A stretch of 64,000 nt of DNA, from NCBI RefSeq assembly GCF_003269035.1, contig NZ_QLTK01000016.1, forward strand, positions 62,001-126,000, given 5' to 3'. This document shows positions 7,687 to 16,235 of this stretch, one piece after another; within the stretch, counting starts at the first letter, position 1, and the number at the start of each line of letters is the position of its first letter. The position numbers were made by a program, and so were the translations under genes. A model generated the notes under the pieces. That model worked only from the letters and a program-made list of their open reading frames with translations. It was not told the DNA's origin and searched no databases. Origin of the DNA: Paraburkholderia bryophila (lineage in GTDB: Bacteria; Pseudomonadota; Gammaproteobacteria; Burkholderiales; Burkholderiaceae).

Positions 7687-9363
7687 TCAGCCTCCTTGGG
7701 CAAACAGCGCGTCCAGCATCTCGAGACTCGGTTCAAAGTTCGCGCACTCGCGATAACCTTGCTGCAAAAAGGCTTCCATCCGCGGATACAGCGCAATCGC
7801 CCGGTCGAGCAGCGCGTCGCGCCCACTCGAATAGGCGCCGACGTTAATCAGATCGCGGTTGCGCTGATAGCGCGACAGCATCTGCTTGAACATACGCGTC
7901 TTTTCCAGATGGTTATCGTCGATCAGCGCGGTCATTGCCCGGCTAATCGACGCTTCGATGTCGATCGCCGGATAGTGTCCAGCCTCGGCCAGCGAGCGCG
8001 ACAGCACGATGTGGCCGTCCAGAATCGCCCGCGCGGAATCGGCGATCGGATCCTGCTGGTCGTCGCCTTCGGTCAGCACGGTGTAGAACGCGGTGATCGA
8101 ACCGCCGCCCGCCGGACCGTTGCCGGTCCGTTCCACCAGCGCCGGCAGCTTGGCGAACACCGACGGCGGATAGCCCTTGGTGGCGGGCGGTTCGCCCACG
8201 GCCAGCGCGATCTCGCGCTGCGCCATCGCGTAGCGGGTCAGCGAGTCCATCAGCAGCAAAACGTGCTTGCCCTGATCGCGGAAATACTCGGCCAGCGAGG
8301 TCGAATACGACGCGGCCTGCATCCGCAGCAACGGCGAAACGTCGGCCGGGGCGGCGATCACCACTGAGCGCGCCAGGCCTTCCTCGCCGAGAATCTGTTC
8401 GATGAATTCCTTCACTTCGCGGCCGCGCTCGCCGATCAGGCCGATCACGATCACCTCCGCGCTGGTGTAGCGCGCCATCGTGCCGAGCAGCACCGACTTA
8501 CCGACGCCCGAGCCGGCGAACAAACCCATGCGCTGGCCACGGCCCACGGTTAGCAGCGAGTTGATCGCGCGCACGCCGACGTCGAGCACCTTGTGAATCG
8601 GCTCGCGATGCAACGGATTGATGACCGGCGCGGACAGCGGCGCGTCGGCATGCGTGCCGAGCGGGCCCAGCCCGTCGAGCGGACGGCCGGACGCATCCAG
8701 CACGCGGCCGAGCAATTCCCAGCCGACCGGCAGGCGTTTCGCGCCCGCCATCGGATCGGCGATCGGCGCGCTTTCGAGCGGATAGACGCGCGCGCCGGGG
8801 AGCAGGCCGATCACTTCGGTGGTCGGCATCAGAAACAGTTTGTCGCCGGCAAAGCCGACCACTTCGGCTTCGGCCATCGGCCGCGAACTGCCGGGCGGCA
8901 GTTCGATCATCACTTCGGCGCCCACCGACAGCCGCAGGCCCACGGCTTCCAGCACCAGGCCCGCGGCGCGCGTCAACTTTCCGCAGGCTCGCATCGGCTT
9001 GGCGATCGCGTTGCGCGCGCGTAGCGCGTCGAGCCGGCCGCGCCAGGCTTGCATGTGCGGGTTGTTGTCGAGCGCCGGATCGTAGGGGGCGTGAGCTTGC
9101 GCGGCAGCGGCAGCAGCCGAGGCCGTGCCGGATGCGGCCTGGGCGGCAAGCTTGGCGGCGGCGGATTCGCGGCTGGCCGCCGCGCCGGTGGCCGGATGCG
9201 CCAGCGCCGGATCGCGCTGGGTCGAACCGGCCGAGGCCATATCCGCGGCGCCCGTTGCCGGGCTATCCGTCAGCGCTTCGGCGCCGAACGACGCGAGCGC
9301 GAGTTCGCGCTCGAGCGGCGTCAGGTCGCTGGCGCGGATATCTTCGAGCGTCGGCTTCACCAC
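7687..9363 (-). CDS. fliI: Flagellum-specific export ATPase FliI, with long N-terminal extension
   Basis: An F1-like ATPase of about 558 residues. Walker A is GSGVGKS at about 284-290, Walker B is HVLLLMDSLTR at about 347-357, and the GERGREVKEFI and KGYPPSVF motifs are present. Recognisable FliI homology starts only near residue 105 (QAWRGRLDALRARN). The preceding 100 residues or so are Ala-rich, compared with roughly 440-460 residues for enterobacterial FliI. The gene begins with tandem GTG codons (9363, 9360); the second overlaps the fliH stop as GTGA. FliI energises substrate delivery to the export gate. No good internal start removes the extension, so it may be real in this lineage. Confidence 0.94.
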   Translation of the reverse strand: MVKPTLEDIRASDLTPLERELALASFGAEALTDSPATGAADMASAGSTQRDPALAHPATGAAASRESAAAKLAAQAASGTASAAAAAAQAHAPYDPALDNNPHMQAWRGRLDALRARNAIAKPMRACGKLTRAAGLVLEAVGLRLSVGAEVMIELPPGSSRPMAEAEVVGFAGDKLFLMPTTEVIGLLPGARVYPLESAPIADPMAGAKRLPVGWELLGRVLDASGRPLDGLGPLGTHADAPLSAPVINPLHREPIHKVLDVGVRAINSLLTVGRGQRMGLFAGSGVGKSVLLGTMARYTSAEVIVIGLIGERGREVKEFIEQILGEEGLARSVVIAAPADVSPLLRMQAASYSTSLAEYFRDQGKHVLLLMDSLTRYAMAQREIALAVGEPPATKGYPPSVFAKLPALVERTGNGPAGGGSITAFYTVLTEGDDQQDPIADSARAILDGHIVLSRSLAEAGHYPAIDIEASISRAMTALIDDNHLEKTRMFKQMLSRYQRNRDLINVGAYSSGRDALLDRAIALYPRMEAFLQQGYRECANFEPSLEMLDALFAQGG

Positions 9364-10034
9364 GTGCTCACCTTGCCGAGCGCAGCGGCGACGCGCTCCC
9401 AGCGCGTGTCGATGCCGGCATCCACTTCGCCGGTGGCGGCTTGCGCGCGGCAGCCGCCGCGTTCCACCGCCGGATCGGTCCGCACGGTCCAGCCGCGCGT
9501 TTGCAGCTCTTCCATCAGATAGGCTTCGACGACGGGCAGATCGGCGGGGCTCACGATCAAGGCCGGCGCGCCGATCAGCGTGGGCTCCGCGGCCAGCACT
9601 TCACGCGCGGCGGCGATCAGCGCGGTCGGATCGTGCTGCACGTGCTGGCGCACGACCTGTTGCGCAATGTCCAGCGCGAGCGCGACCAGCGTGTCGGAAA
9701 TCGCGCCCTGCGCGCCTTCGAGCGCCACCTTGAAGGTCTCGGCCAGCGCCGCGAGCCGCGCCGCTTCTTCGCGCGCTTCACTCTGGCCTTGCTCGAAACC
9801 TTGCGCATGGCCCTGGTCGTAACCCGCCTGATAACCAAGCGCCTGACCCGCCACATGACCGGAAGCGATGCCCTGTGCATGAGCGGCGTCGCGCAGGCGT
9901 TCGAGTTCGGCTTCGAACGCGCCGTCGTCGACTTCGGGTTCGGGCGGCGCCGGCGGCACCGGATCGAACGAGGCCATCTCCCAGCGCTGGTAGGCCGAGA
10001 GCCGTTCCTTCGCCGAGGAGTTCTGATCAGACAT
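9357..10034 (-). CDS. fliH: Flagellar export regulator FliH
   Basis: A 225-residue protein. A variable N-terminus is followed by a glycine-repeat helix (AQGIASGHVAGQALGYQAGYDQGHAQGFEQG, GxxxG-type spacing, about residues 66-97) typical of FliH. The C-terminal domain is V-ATPase subunit E-like and binds FliI. FliH holds FliI inactive and tethers it to FliN. ATG 10034 is preceded by GGAAG at good spacing; an ATG two codons upstream is also possible. It overlaps fliG and fliI by a few bases. Confidence 0.94.
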   Translation of the reverse strand: MSDQNSSAKERLSAYQRWEMASFDPVPPAPPEPEVDDGAFEAELERLRDAAHAQGIASGHVAGQALGYQAGYDQGHAQGFEQGQSEAREEAARLAALAETFKVALEGAQGAISDTLVALALDIAQQVVRQHVQHDPTALIAAAREVLAAEPTLIGAPALIVSPADLPVVEAYLMEELQTRGWTVRTDPAVERGGCRAQAATGEVDAGIDTRWERVAAALGKVSTW

Positions 10035-11022
10035 ATGCATCTTCCGCCTTGCCGCCTAGAACGATCTGGCCGCTTTCCGCCAGGTTGCGCACGATCTGCA
10101 GGATGCGGCGCTGCTGCGTCTCGACTTCGGAGACGCGGACCGGGCCGCGCGCATCGAGGTCTTCGGCGAGCAGTTCGGCAGCACGCTGCGACATGTTCGA
10201 CAGGAACTTCTGGCGCAGCGCGGGCGCCGCGCCCTTCAGCGAGATGATCAACGCTTCGGACTCGACTTCCTTCAGCAGCAGCTGGATCGCGCGGTCTTCC
10301 AGATCGAGCAGGTTCTCGAACACAAACATCTGATCAATGATCTTCTGCGCAAGTTCCGCGTCGTACTGGCGCACGTTCTCGATGACGCCTTCTTCATGGT
10401 TGCTCGACATGAAGTTGAGAATTTCGGCCGCCGTGCGGATCCCGCCCATCGGGCTGCGCTTAAGGTTGTCGCTGCCGGACAGCAGACCGGTCAGCACATC
10501 GTCGAGTTCGCGCAGCGCGGCCGGCTGGATGCCGTCGAGCGTCGCGATCCGCAACAGCACGTCGTTGCGCAGCCGTTCCGTGAAGCAGGCGACGATTTCC
10601 GACGCCTGATCGCGGTCCAGGTGAACGAGGATCGTCGCGATGATCTGCGGGTGCTCGTTCTTGATCAGTTCCGCGACGGCTGCCGAGTCCATCCACTTCA
10701 GGCCTTCGATACCGCTGGTATCGCTGCCTTGCAGAATCCGGTCGATGATCGCGCCGGCCTTGTCGTCGCCGAGCGCCTTGGTCAGCACCGAACGGATGTA
10801 CTCGTTCGAATCCAGCGACATGCCGGTGTGCTGTTCGGCCTCGCGCACGAACTCCTGCAGCACGACGTCGATCTGTTCGCGGGTCACGCTTTTCAGCGCG
10901 GCCATCGCCACGCCGATCTTCTGGACTTCACGCGGCCCGAGGAACTTGAATACCTGCGCGGCTTCTTCCTCGCCGATCGACATCAGCAGGAGCGCGCTCT
11001 TCATTACGCCTTCAGCGCTCAT
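10027..11022 (-). CDS. fliG: Flagellar motor switch protein FliG
   Basis: A 331-residue FliG of standard length with N, middle and C-terminal armadillo-like domains. The EHPQ motif that binds FliM is at about residues 123-126, and the C-terminal domain carries the charged torque helix region (EEGVIENVRQYDAELAQKI, DLDARGPVRVSEVE). FliG sits on the FliF ring and contacts the MotA stator. It overlaps fliF (11 bp) and fliH, suggesting coupled translation. Confidence 0.96.
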   Translation of the reverse strand: MSAEGVMKSALLLMSIGEEEAAQVFKFLGPREVQKIGVAMAALKSVTREQIDVVLQEFVREAEQHTGMSLDSNEYIRSVLTKALGDDKAGAIIDRILQGSDTSGIEGLKWMDSAAVAELIKNEHPQIIATILVHLDRDQASEIVACFTERLRNDVLLRIATLDGIQPAALRELDDVLTGLLSGSDNLKRSPMGGIRTAAEILNFMSSNHEEGVIENVRQYDAELAQKIIDQMFVFENLLDLEDRAIQLLLKEVESEALIISLKGAAPALRQKFLSNMSQRAAELLAEDLDARGPVRVSEVETQQRRILQIVRNLAESGQIVLGGKAEDAYV

Positions 11023-12811
11023 CAGTCACCCAATTTTTCACGACGGTTGCAACGATCTTCGGATCCTGGCGCGCGATGCTGCGGGCGAATTCCAGGTTCC
11101 GCTCATATTTGTGCTTGGCGTTTTCGAGCGCCAGCATCTCCGCGTCGCCTTCCAGTTCGGCGACGGTGCTCACCCCCGCGCGCTCGGCGGCCGGGATGCC
11201 GTCCAGCAGGATCGGCTCGTCCGGCGAATTCAGCGCGGCGACAGCGACCGGCTCCGGCGGCGGGAATGCGCGGCGCAGGGCCGGCTTCACCATCACGAAG
11301 TACAGGAACAGGGCGACTGCGCCGATGCCGAGGTAGGTCGCGATCTGCTTGGCGAGCGCGATCATGTCCGGCGTGCGCCACCATGGCAGGTCGGCGTTCG
11401 GATCGACTTCGGTGCTGAACGAACTGTTGACCACGTTGACCGAGTCGCCGCGCGACGCGTCGAAGCCCATGGCGTCCTTCACCAGCTGATTGACCTGCGC
11501 GAGCTTGTCGGCGGTGACCGGCTGCATCGTCACGTGGCCCTTGGCGTCGACCACGCGCAGATAGTTGACCACCACCGCCACCGACAGACGCTTGATGCCG
11601 CCCATCGGCTGTTCGAGGTGACGTACCGTCTTGTCGAGTTCGTAGTTGGTGGTCGAGTCCTTGCGGTCGCTGACCGGCGTGGTGGTCACGCCGCTTGCGC
11701 CATTCGGCGCGTTGATCGGCGCCGAAGCCGGTTGCGGCGGCTGGTTCGACAGCGCGCCCGGTACGCCCGACGCGCCGCCTTGCGACATTTCGGTGGCGCT
11801 GCTCGATTGCTGGCTGCGAATCGCCGCCTGCTGCGGGTTGCCGTTCGGGCCGTAGTTTTCCGAGGTCTGTTCGGTACGGGAAAAGTCGATATCCGCGCTG
11901 ACCTGCGAATGCGCGTTGCCGGCGCCGAACAGCGGCGCGAGGATCGAGTCGATGCGCTGCTGGGTGTTGCGTTCGATCTGCTGGCGGTACTTGAGCTGCG
12001 AAGCGTCCAGACCGCTGCCGCCGGACGGCTGCGTCAGCAGGTTGCCGTCCTGGTCGAGGATGGTGACGCCCTTGACCGGCATATCCGGCACCGCCGACGA
12101 CACCATATGGGTGATCGCCAGCACCTGGCCTTCGTCGAGCGCGCGGCCCGGATACAGATTGACGAGCACGGACGCCGACGGCGCTTCCTTGTCGCGCACG
12201 AACACGGACGGCTTCGGAATCGCCAGATGCACGCGGGCCGACTTCACCGACGAAATCGATTCGATCGTACGTTCCAGTTCGCCTTCCAGCGCGCGCTGAT
12301 AGTTGATCTGCTCGGCGAACTGGCTGATGCCGAACTTCTGGTTGTCCATCAGTTCGAAACCGACCGAGCCGCTCTTGGGCAAGCCTTGCGACGCGAGCCG
12401 CAGACGCATTTCATGCACCTGTTCGGACGGGACGAGAATCGCGCCACCGGAGTCGGAGAACTTGTAGGGAATGTTGGCGGCCTGCAGCGCGGTGATGATC
12501 GCCCCGCCGTCGCGGTCGGACAGGTTGCTGTAGAGCACCTTGTAGTCCGGCGCCCGCGACCACAGGAACAGGCCCGCGACCACGGCGATCAGCAGCGCGA
12601 CCGCGAAAATCAGCGGGGCACGCGGGTTGCCGCGCATTTGCGCGAGGCCCGACAGGCGCTGACCAAAGTTGCCGCCGAGGTTGCCCCCCAGGCCGCCGAG
12701 GTCCGCGCCGCCGCCTGCCTGGCCTGCACCGGGGACACCGGTGCCGGGCTGCGCGCCGGCGAGGCCCATGCGGGCGTCGGGGTTGATCAAAGAGTTGGCT
12801 GACGAATCCAT
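11012..12811 (-). CDS. fliF: Flagellar MS-ring protein FliF
   Basis: A 599-residue protein with two transmembrane helices, one at about residues 65-85 (APLIFAVALLIAVVAGLFLW) and one at about 485-505 (YLGIGAVALFLYFVMV). Between them are the ring-building motifs and a Ser/Gln/Pro-rich loop near 320-370. The cytoplasmic tail binds FliG. The FliF ring is the foundation of the basal body and houses the export gate. It is the first gene of the minus-strand fli run and diverges from fliE. Confidence 0.96.
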   Translation of the reverse strand: MDSSANSLINPDARMGLAGAQPGTGVPGAGQAGGGADLGGLGGNLGGNFGQRLSGLAQMRGNPRAPLIFAVALLIAVVAGLFLWSRAPDYKVLYSNLSDRDGGAIITALQAANIPYKFSDSGGAILVPSEQVHEMRLRLASQGLPKSGSVGFELMDNQKFGISQFAEQINYQRALEGELERTIESISSVKSARVHLAIPKPSVFVRDKEAPSASVLVNLYPGRALDEGQVLAITHMVSSAVPDMPVKGVTILDQDGNLLTQPSGGSGLDASQLKYRQQIERNTQQRIDSILAPLFGAGNAHSQVSADIDFSRTEQTSENYGPNGNPQQAAIRSQQSSSATEMSQGGASGVPGALSNQPPQPASAPINAPNGASGVTTTPVSDRKDSTTNYELDKTVRHLEQPMGGIKRLSVAVVVNYLRVVDAKGHVTMQPVTADKLAQVNQLVKDAMGFDASRGDSVNVVNSSFSTEVDPNADLPWWRTPDMIALAKQIATYLGIGAVALFLYFVMVKPALRRAFPPPEPVAVAALNSPDEPILLDGIPAAERAGVSTVAELEGDAEMLALENAKHKYERNLEFARSIARQDPKIVATVVKNWVTDER

Positions 12812-13046
12812 GCGTCGGGTATCTCCGGGATGCCTTTGCGTTCTGCCGCCTCACCGCACCGAGGTCGGCGGGCGTACGGACAGAGACTTTCACCATTGAA
12901 ATTATCCGCAGCGCGGCTCAAGCCGATTGCTTGAATAGAGCGGGGTTTCCCCCCTAGTTTCGGGGCTTTCCCGTATGCGCCGCTGCTATGCTTTCATCCC
13001 AGATCGGTACGGTTCTGGCATGCCGGTCGTCATTCCTGGAGAGAAC
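12812..13046. promoter_or_regulatory. Divergent fliF/fliE promoter region
   Basis: These 235 bp between divergent fliF and fliE must hold the promoters of both early flagellar units. The best structured site is an inverted repeat, TCAAGC-N5-GCTTGA (12918-12934). On the fliF side a minus-strand GATAAT (about 12901-12906) could be a -10 element, but no convincing -35 accompanies it. I do not see a full FlhDC box. Confidence 0.5.
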
Positions 13047-13382
13047 ATGACTATGCCCGTGAACGCGCTTTCGTCGGCGCTGCAACAGATGCAGTCGATG
13101 GCGGCGCAAGCGGCCGGCGGCAATAACACCGTCGCCGACCAGTCCGGTGCGGCTACGGCCGGCGGCTTCGCGTCCGCGCTGAAAGCGTCGCTGGACAAGA
13201 TCAGCGGCGATCAGATGACCGCCGCCAACGAATCGAAAGCGTTCGAACTCGGCGCGTCGAACGTGTCGCTGAACGACGTGATGGTCGACGGACAGAAAGC
13301 CAATATCGGCTTCCAGTTCGGCCTGCAGGTGCGCAACAAACTGGTGTCCGCCTACAACGACATCATGCAGATGCAGGTTTAA
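13047..13382 (+). CDS. fliE: Flagellar hook-basal body complex protein FliE
   Basis: A 111-residue FliE, close to the usual 100-115. The N-terminus has the VNALSSALQQMQSMAAQAAG segment. The C-terminal half has the conserved FASALKASLDKI and DVMVDGQKANIGFQFGLQVRNKLVSAYNDIMQMQV, a rod-type D0 helix. FliE is the first rod protein exported and couples the MS ring to the rod. The ATG at 13047 follows TGGAGAGAAC, a good ribosome site; the frame extends upstream but without conserved sequence. Confidence 0.95.
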   Translation: MTMPVNALSSALQQMQSMAAQAAGGNNTVADQSGAATAGGFASALKASLDKISGDQMTAANESKAFELGASNVSLNDVMVDGQKANIGFQFGLQVRNKLVSAYNDIMQMQV

Positions 13383-13386
13383 GTGC

Positions 13387-13420
13387 GTTCGGGCGGCAAG
13401 GCTCACCCGCCCGCCCGAAC
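13387..13420 (+). terminator. Possible terminator after fliE
   Basis: A 10-bp GC-rich stem (GTTCGGGCGG with CCGCCCGAAC) begins 4 bases after the fliE stop codon. Only a short TTT follows, so termination may be weak. It separates fliE from the fliS unit, which has its own promoter. Confidence 0.5.
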
Positions 13421-13485
13421 CGCCGTTTGCCGTGTGGCCCTGGCGGGCCGCGTCACATGACGCCTTAATCCTCCTTACACCGGCC

Positions 13486-13513
13486 TAAAGCTTTCCCGCT
13501 GCGTATCCGATAA
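13486..13513 (+). promoter_or_regulatory. Sigma-28 (FliA)-type promoter of fliS
   Basis: TAAAG at 13486 and TCCGATAA ending at 13513 match the FliA consensus TAAA-N15-GCCGATAA, with a spacer of 16 and one mismatch in the -10. It lies about 85 bases upstream of the fliS start. This fits late, FliA-dependent expression of filament chaperones after hook completion. Confidence 0.8.
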
Positions 13514-13598
13514 CCAGATACAGGCAGAAATCCGGGTGCGGCAACGTGCCCGGACGGAATGTCATGACCAACCGCTGTGCAAGAGAGGAGGAGCGCCG

Positions 13599-14033
13599 AT
13601 GTTTTCCCCAGGACACTCTGGAGCCAATGCGTACGCACGCGTGGGCGTCGAGACAGGGGTGATGGGCGCGAGTCCGCATCGTCTGATCGTGATGTTGTAT
13701 CAGGGCGCCCGGCAGGCGATCGCGCAGGCGCGCATGCATTTGCAGCAGGGCAATGTGCCGGCTCGTGGAGAGGCGATCGGCAAGGCGATTCAGATCGTCG
13801 AAAGCGGGCTGCAGCAGTCGCTCAACGTTGATGCGGGCGGCGAGATTGCGGGGCGGTTGGACGCGCTATATGGCTATATGTCGCGCCGTCTGCTCGAAGC
13901 CAACGTAAAACAGAGCGAGGCGATGCTGGTCGAGGTCGACGGCCTGCTGGCGACACTCGAAGAGGCATGGATCGGGATCGCCCCGGAAATCGCGCGGATG
14001 GCGGCCCAGCCGGCCGCGGAAAGCATGAGATGA
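13599..14033 (+). CDS. fliS: Flagellin export chaperone FliS
   Basis: A 144-residue helical protein with FliS hallmarks: an N-terminal Tyr in ANAYARVGVETGVMGASPHRLIVMLYQGA, then AIGKAIQIVESGLQQSLNVDAGGEIAGRLDALYGYMSRRLLEAN. FliS binds the flagellin C-terminus and prevents early polymerisation in the cytoplasm. The ATG at 13599 follows GAGAGGAGGAG. It overlaps fliT by ATGA. Confidence 0.95.
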   Translation: MFSPGHSGANAYARVGVETGVMGASPHRLIVMLYQGARQAIAQARMHLQQGNVPARGEAIGKAIQIVESGLQQSLNVDAGGEIAGRLDALYGYMSRRLLEANVKQSEAMLVEVDGLLATLEEAWIGIAPEIARMAAQPAAESMR

Positions 14034-14356
14034 CATCGAACGCAGAATACTTCGCCCGCTACGAGGCGATCGCAGCGATTTCCTGCCGCATGCTGATAGC
14101 TGCAAAGCGCGCGTTGTGGAACGATCTGGTCCACTTGCAAGAGGAATACCGGCATCTGGTGGACGCGTTGAAGGACGCCGAGACCGGCGTCAGGCTCGAC
14201 GAATCGGAGCGATTACGCAAATACGCGCTGATCCGGCAGATTCTCGCCGACGACGCCGCGATCCGCGATCTGGCGAATCCGCGCATGGCGAATCTGTCGG
14301 CGTTATTCGCAGGCCGGCCGACGCGCGTGCTCAAGGAGCTGTACGGGGCGCGCTGA
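14030..14356 (+). CDS. fliT: FliT-type flagellar chaperone
   Basis: A 108-residue, highly helical, charged protein starting at an ATG that overlaps the fliS stop codon. Size, predicted helices and the position directly after fliS match FliT, the FliD chaperone that in enterics also inhibits FlhDC. FliT sequences diverge widely, so the assignment leans on context. Residues such as LWNDLVHLQEEYRHLVDALK suggest an antiparallel helix bundle. Confidence 0.8.
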   Translation: MTSNAEYFARYEAIAAISCRMLIAAKRALWNDLVHLQEEYRHLVDALKDAETGVRLDESERLRKYALIRQILADDAAIRDLANPRMANLSALFAGRPTRVLKELYGAR

Positions 14357-14475
14357 GTCCGCGCTGCCCGTGTGACGCCTTGCCGCCCGCGCGCCGCGCC
14401 TGTGCTGTAATCCCCGCCGCTTCGCCTGACTGACTGTATTTGAGCGCACTGCCGCAATGTGACCAAGGAATCGGC

Positions 14476-15864
14476 ATGAACGGAATCGACACGGCCGTCG
14501 CTTCGCTGCTAGCGAACCGGATCGACAGTCTGCTCAATATCGCCCCCGGCAGCGCGACCGCGTCGCAAACCGGCGCGGCGAGCGTCGATACCGCGCCGAC
14601 CACCATTGCGCCTGTCGCGACACCCGCACCGCAACCTTCCGCCCAAACCGCGCTGTCCGCCGTCGCGTTGACCCTGAGCGCGATCGTGCGCTCCGGCGGC
14701 GAAGCGACCCCCGCCGTGCTCGGTCAGGCGCCGATCTGGCCTGCCGCACCGGCGCTCGACGTCGAAGTCGGTGCCTTGCCGCTGTTCGATACGCCGGCGG
14801 CTTCCGCTGCGGCCAATCCCAATCCGAATACCGTCGCAACCGCGGCCACCGCCAATGTCGCGGCGGCGCAGGTGCCCGTGGCGGCGCTCGCGGCCGCGCT
14901 CGAACAGACGGTGGGCGACAGCGGTCTTTTCTACGAGGCCCATCTCGCGCAATGGCTGGCGGGCCAGCGTTCCCCCGCGAGTCTGGCCGACGAGGCGCAA
15001 AACAAGCTGGTGGCCGCCGCGCAATTGCCGCTCGATTGGGCGAGCGATGGCGGCGAGGCGAGTGCATCGACGGCGTCGACCCGCCAGGGTATGGGCGCCG
15101 CGCCCAACAACGGCCAGCCGAACGGCGCGCAGGACGCCAACGCCGCGCGTGCGCAGCAACCCATTCCGAACGCGCAAACCGCGCGCTTCGTGGCCGGCGA
15201 GGTGCTGGCCAGCTCGCTGTCGGATCTGAACGGCCAGGCGACGCATGCCAATCTGCATAGCGCGACGCCGCAGGCAGCCGACGGCGGCGCGTCGCAGAGT
15301 TCGCAATCGATGGCGGCAGCGGTGCATCCCGCGACCGTGCCGTTGGTGCGCCAGCAACTGGACATGCTCGCGACCGGGCAATTCCGCTGGACCGGCGAAG
15401 CGTGGCCGGGCGCCAAGCTCGACTGGACCATCGAACAGGACGGCGACGAATGGGACCGTAGTGGCGGAGGCGCGGCGAGCGAGGACGACCAGCCGTGGCG
15501 CACCCGTCTGACGCTGTCGCTGCCCACGCTCGGCACCGTCGACGCGGAATTGACGCTGACCGGCACGCGCCTCGTCGCGCGGGTGCAGGCGAGCCCCGTC
15601 GGCGCGGCGCGGCTGGCGATGCAGGGTGAGAATTTCCGTCAGCGGCTGGCGGCGGCGGGGATCGAATTGAACGGCTTGACGATTCGCGAGATCGGCGGCG
15701 GCGCGCCGTCGACCGGCGCAAGCGCGTCGGGCGCCGCAGCGGCCGCGCAGGCGGCGGCGTCGGCGTATGCGCGCTCGGCATCGGCTTCGGCGGCGGCGGA
15801 TAAAGCGGCGGGCCGGCGGACGCCGAAGAGCGCCGCGCTCGACGATTTCGACTGGGAGATGTGA
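14476..15864 (+). CDS. Second FliK-like hook-length control domain protein
   Basis: A 462-residue Ala-rich protein. The first 290 residues or so are low complexity. The C-terminal part (about 295-405) has FliK C-domain character: PLVRQQLDMLATGQFRWTG, WRTRLTLSLPTLGTVDAELTLTGTRL, ENFRQRLAAAGIELNGLTIREI. ATG 14476 is preceded by AAGGA; an upstream ATG without such a site is less likely. It overlaps the downstream fhlB. With the ruler FliK at 5578-7167 this makes two FliK-type genes in one locus. Its exact role is unknown; an export-switch function is inferred from the domain and its neighbour. Confidence 0.8.
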   Translation: MNGIDTAVASLLANRIDSLLNIAPGSATASQTGAASVDTAPTTIAPVATPAPQPSAQTALSAVALTLSAIVRSGGEATPAVLGQAPIWPAAPALDVEVGALPLFDTPAASAAANPNPNTVATAATANVAAAQVPVAALAAALEQTVGDSGLFYEAHLAQWLAGQRSPASLADEAQNKLVAAAQLPLDWASDGGEASASTASTRQGMGAAPNNGQPNGAQDANAARAQQPIPNAQTARFVAGEVLASSLSDLNGQATHANLHSATPQAADGGASQSSQSMAAAVHPATVPLVRQQLDMLATGQFRWTGEAWPGAKLDWTIEQDGDEWDRSGGGAASEDDQPWRTRLTLSLPTLGTVDAELTLTGTRLVARVQASPVGAARLAMQGENFRQRLAAAGIELNGLTIREIGGGAPSTGASASGAAAAAQAAASAYARSASASAAADKAAGRRTPKSAALDDFDWEM

Positions 15865-16226
15865 TGAGCCGCAAACACCGCCGCAGCGCGGCCGCGCTCG
15901 TCTACGACGCCAAAGGGGGCGACCCCGCGCCGCGCGTGATCGCGAAAGGCTACGGCATGCTGGCCGAGATGATCGTGCAGCGCGCCAAGGAAGCCGGCCT
16001 GTACGTTCACGAGGCACCGGAGATGGTGTCGCTGCTCATGCAGGTGGATCTGGATTCGCGGATTCCGCCGCAGCTTTATCAGGCCGTGGCGGAAATGCTC
16101 GCGTGGTTGCACAGGCTGGAAAGCGGCGCGGAGAGCGAACCCGCGCCAGGCGCCGATGCCGACGACGCGAACGATGTCACCGATGTGGTCGCCACGGAAG
16201 TAGAGGGCGGCACGGCAGGGCGCTGA
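15864..16226 (+). CDS. fhlB: FlhB C-terminal-domain-like protein (FhlB, EscU/YscU family)
   Basis: A 120-residue soluble protein that resembles only the cytoplasmic C-terminal domain of FlhB: AALVYDAKGGDPAPRVIAKGYGMLAEMIVQRAKEAGLYVHEAPEMVSLLMQVDLDSRIPPQLYQAVAEMLAW. In FlhB the autocleaved NPTH loop precedes this region; here the NPTH and the membrane part are absent, so it matches the post-cleavage fragment. Such proteins can replace the FlhB C-terminal fragment in enterics. ATG 15864 overlaps the previous stop as TGATG. A low-complexity acidic tail ends the protein. Confidence 0.88.
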   Translation: MSRKHRRSAAALVYDAKGGDPAPRVIAKGYGMLAEMIVQRAKEAGLYVHEAPEMVSLLMQVDLDSRIPPQLYQAVAEMLAWLHRLESGAESEPAPGADADDANDVTDVVATEVEGGTAGR

Positions 16227-16235
16227 GCGCCCGCG

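Noticed and set aside
10640..12802. Long plus-strand frame of about 720 codons opposite fliG and fliF
   Set aside because: Shadow frame with Arg/His-rich product; FliF and FliG are unmistakable on the other strand.
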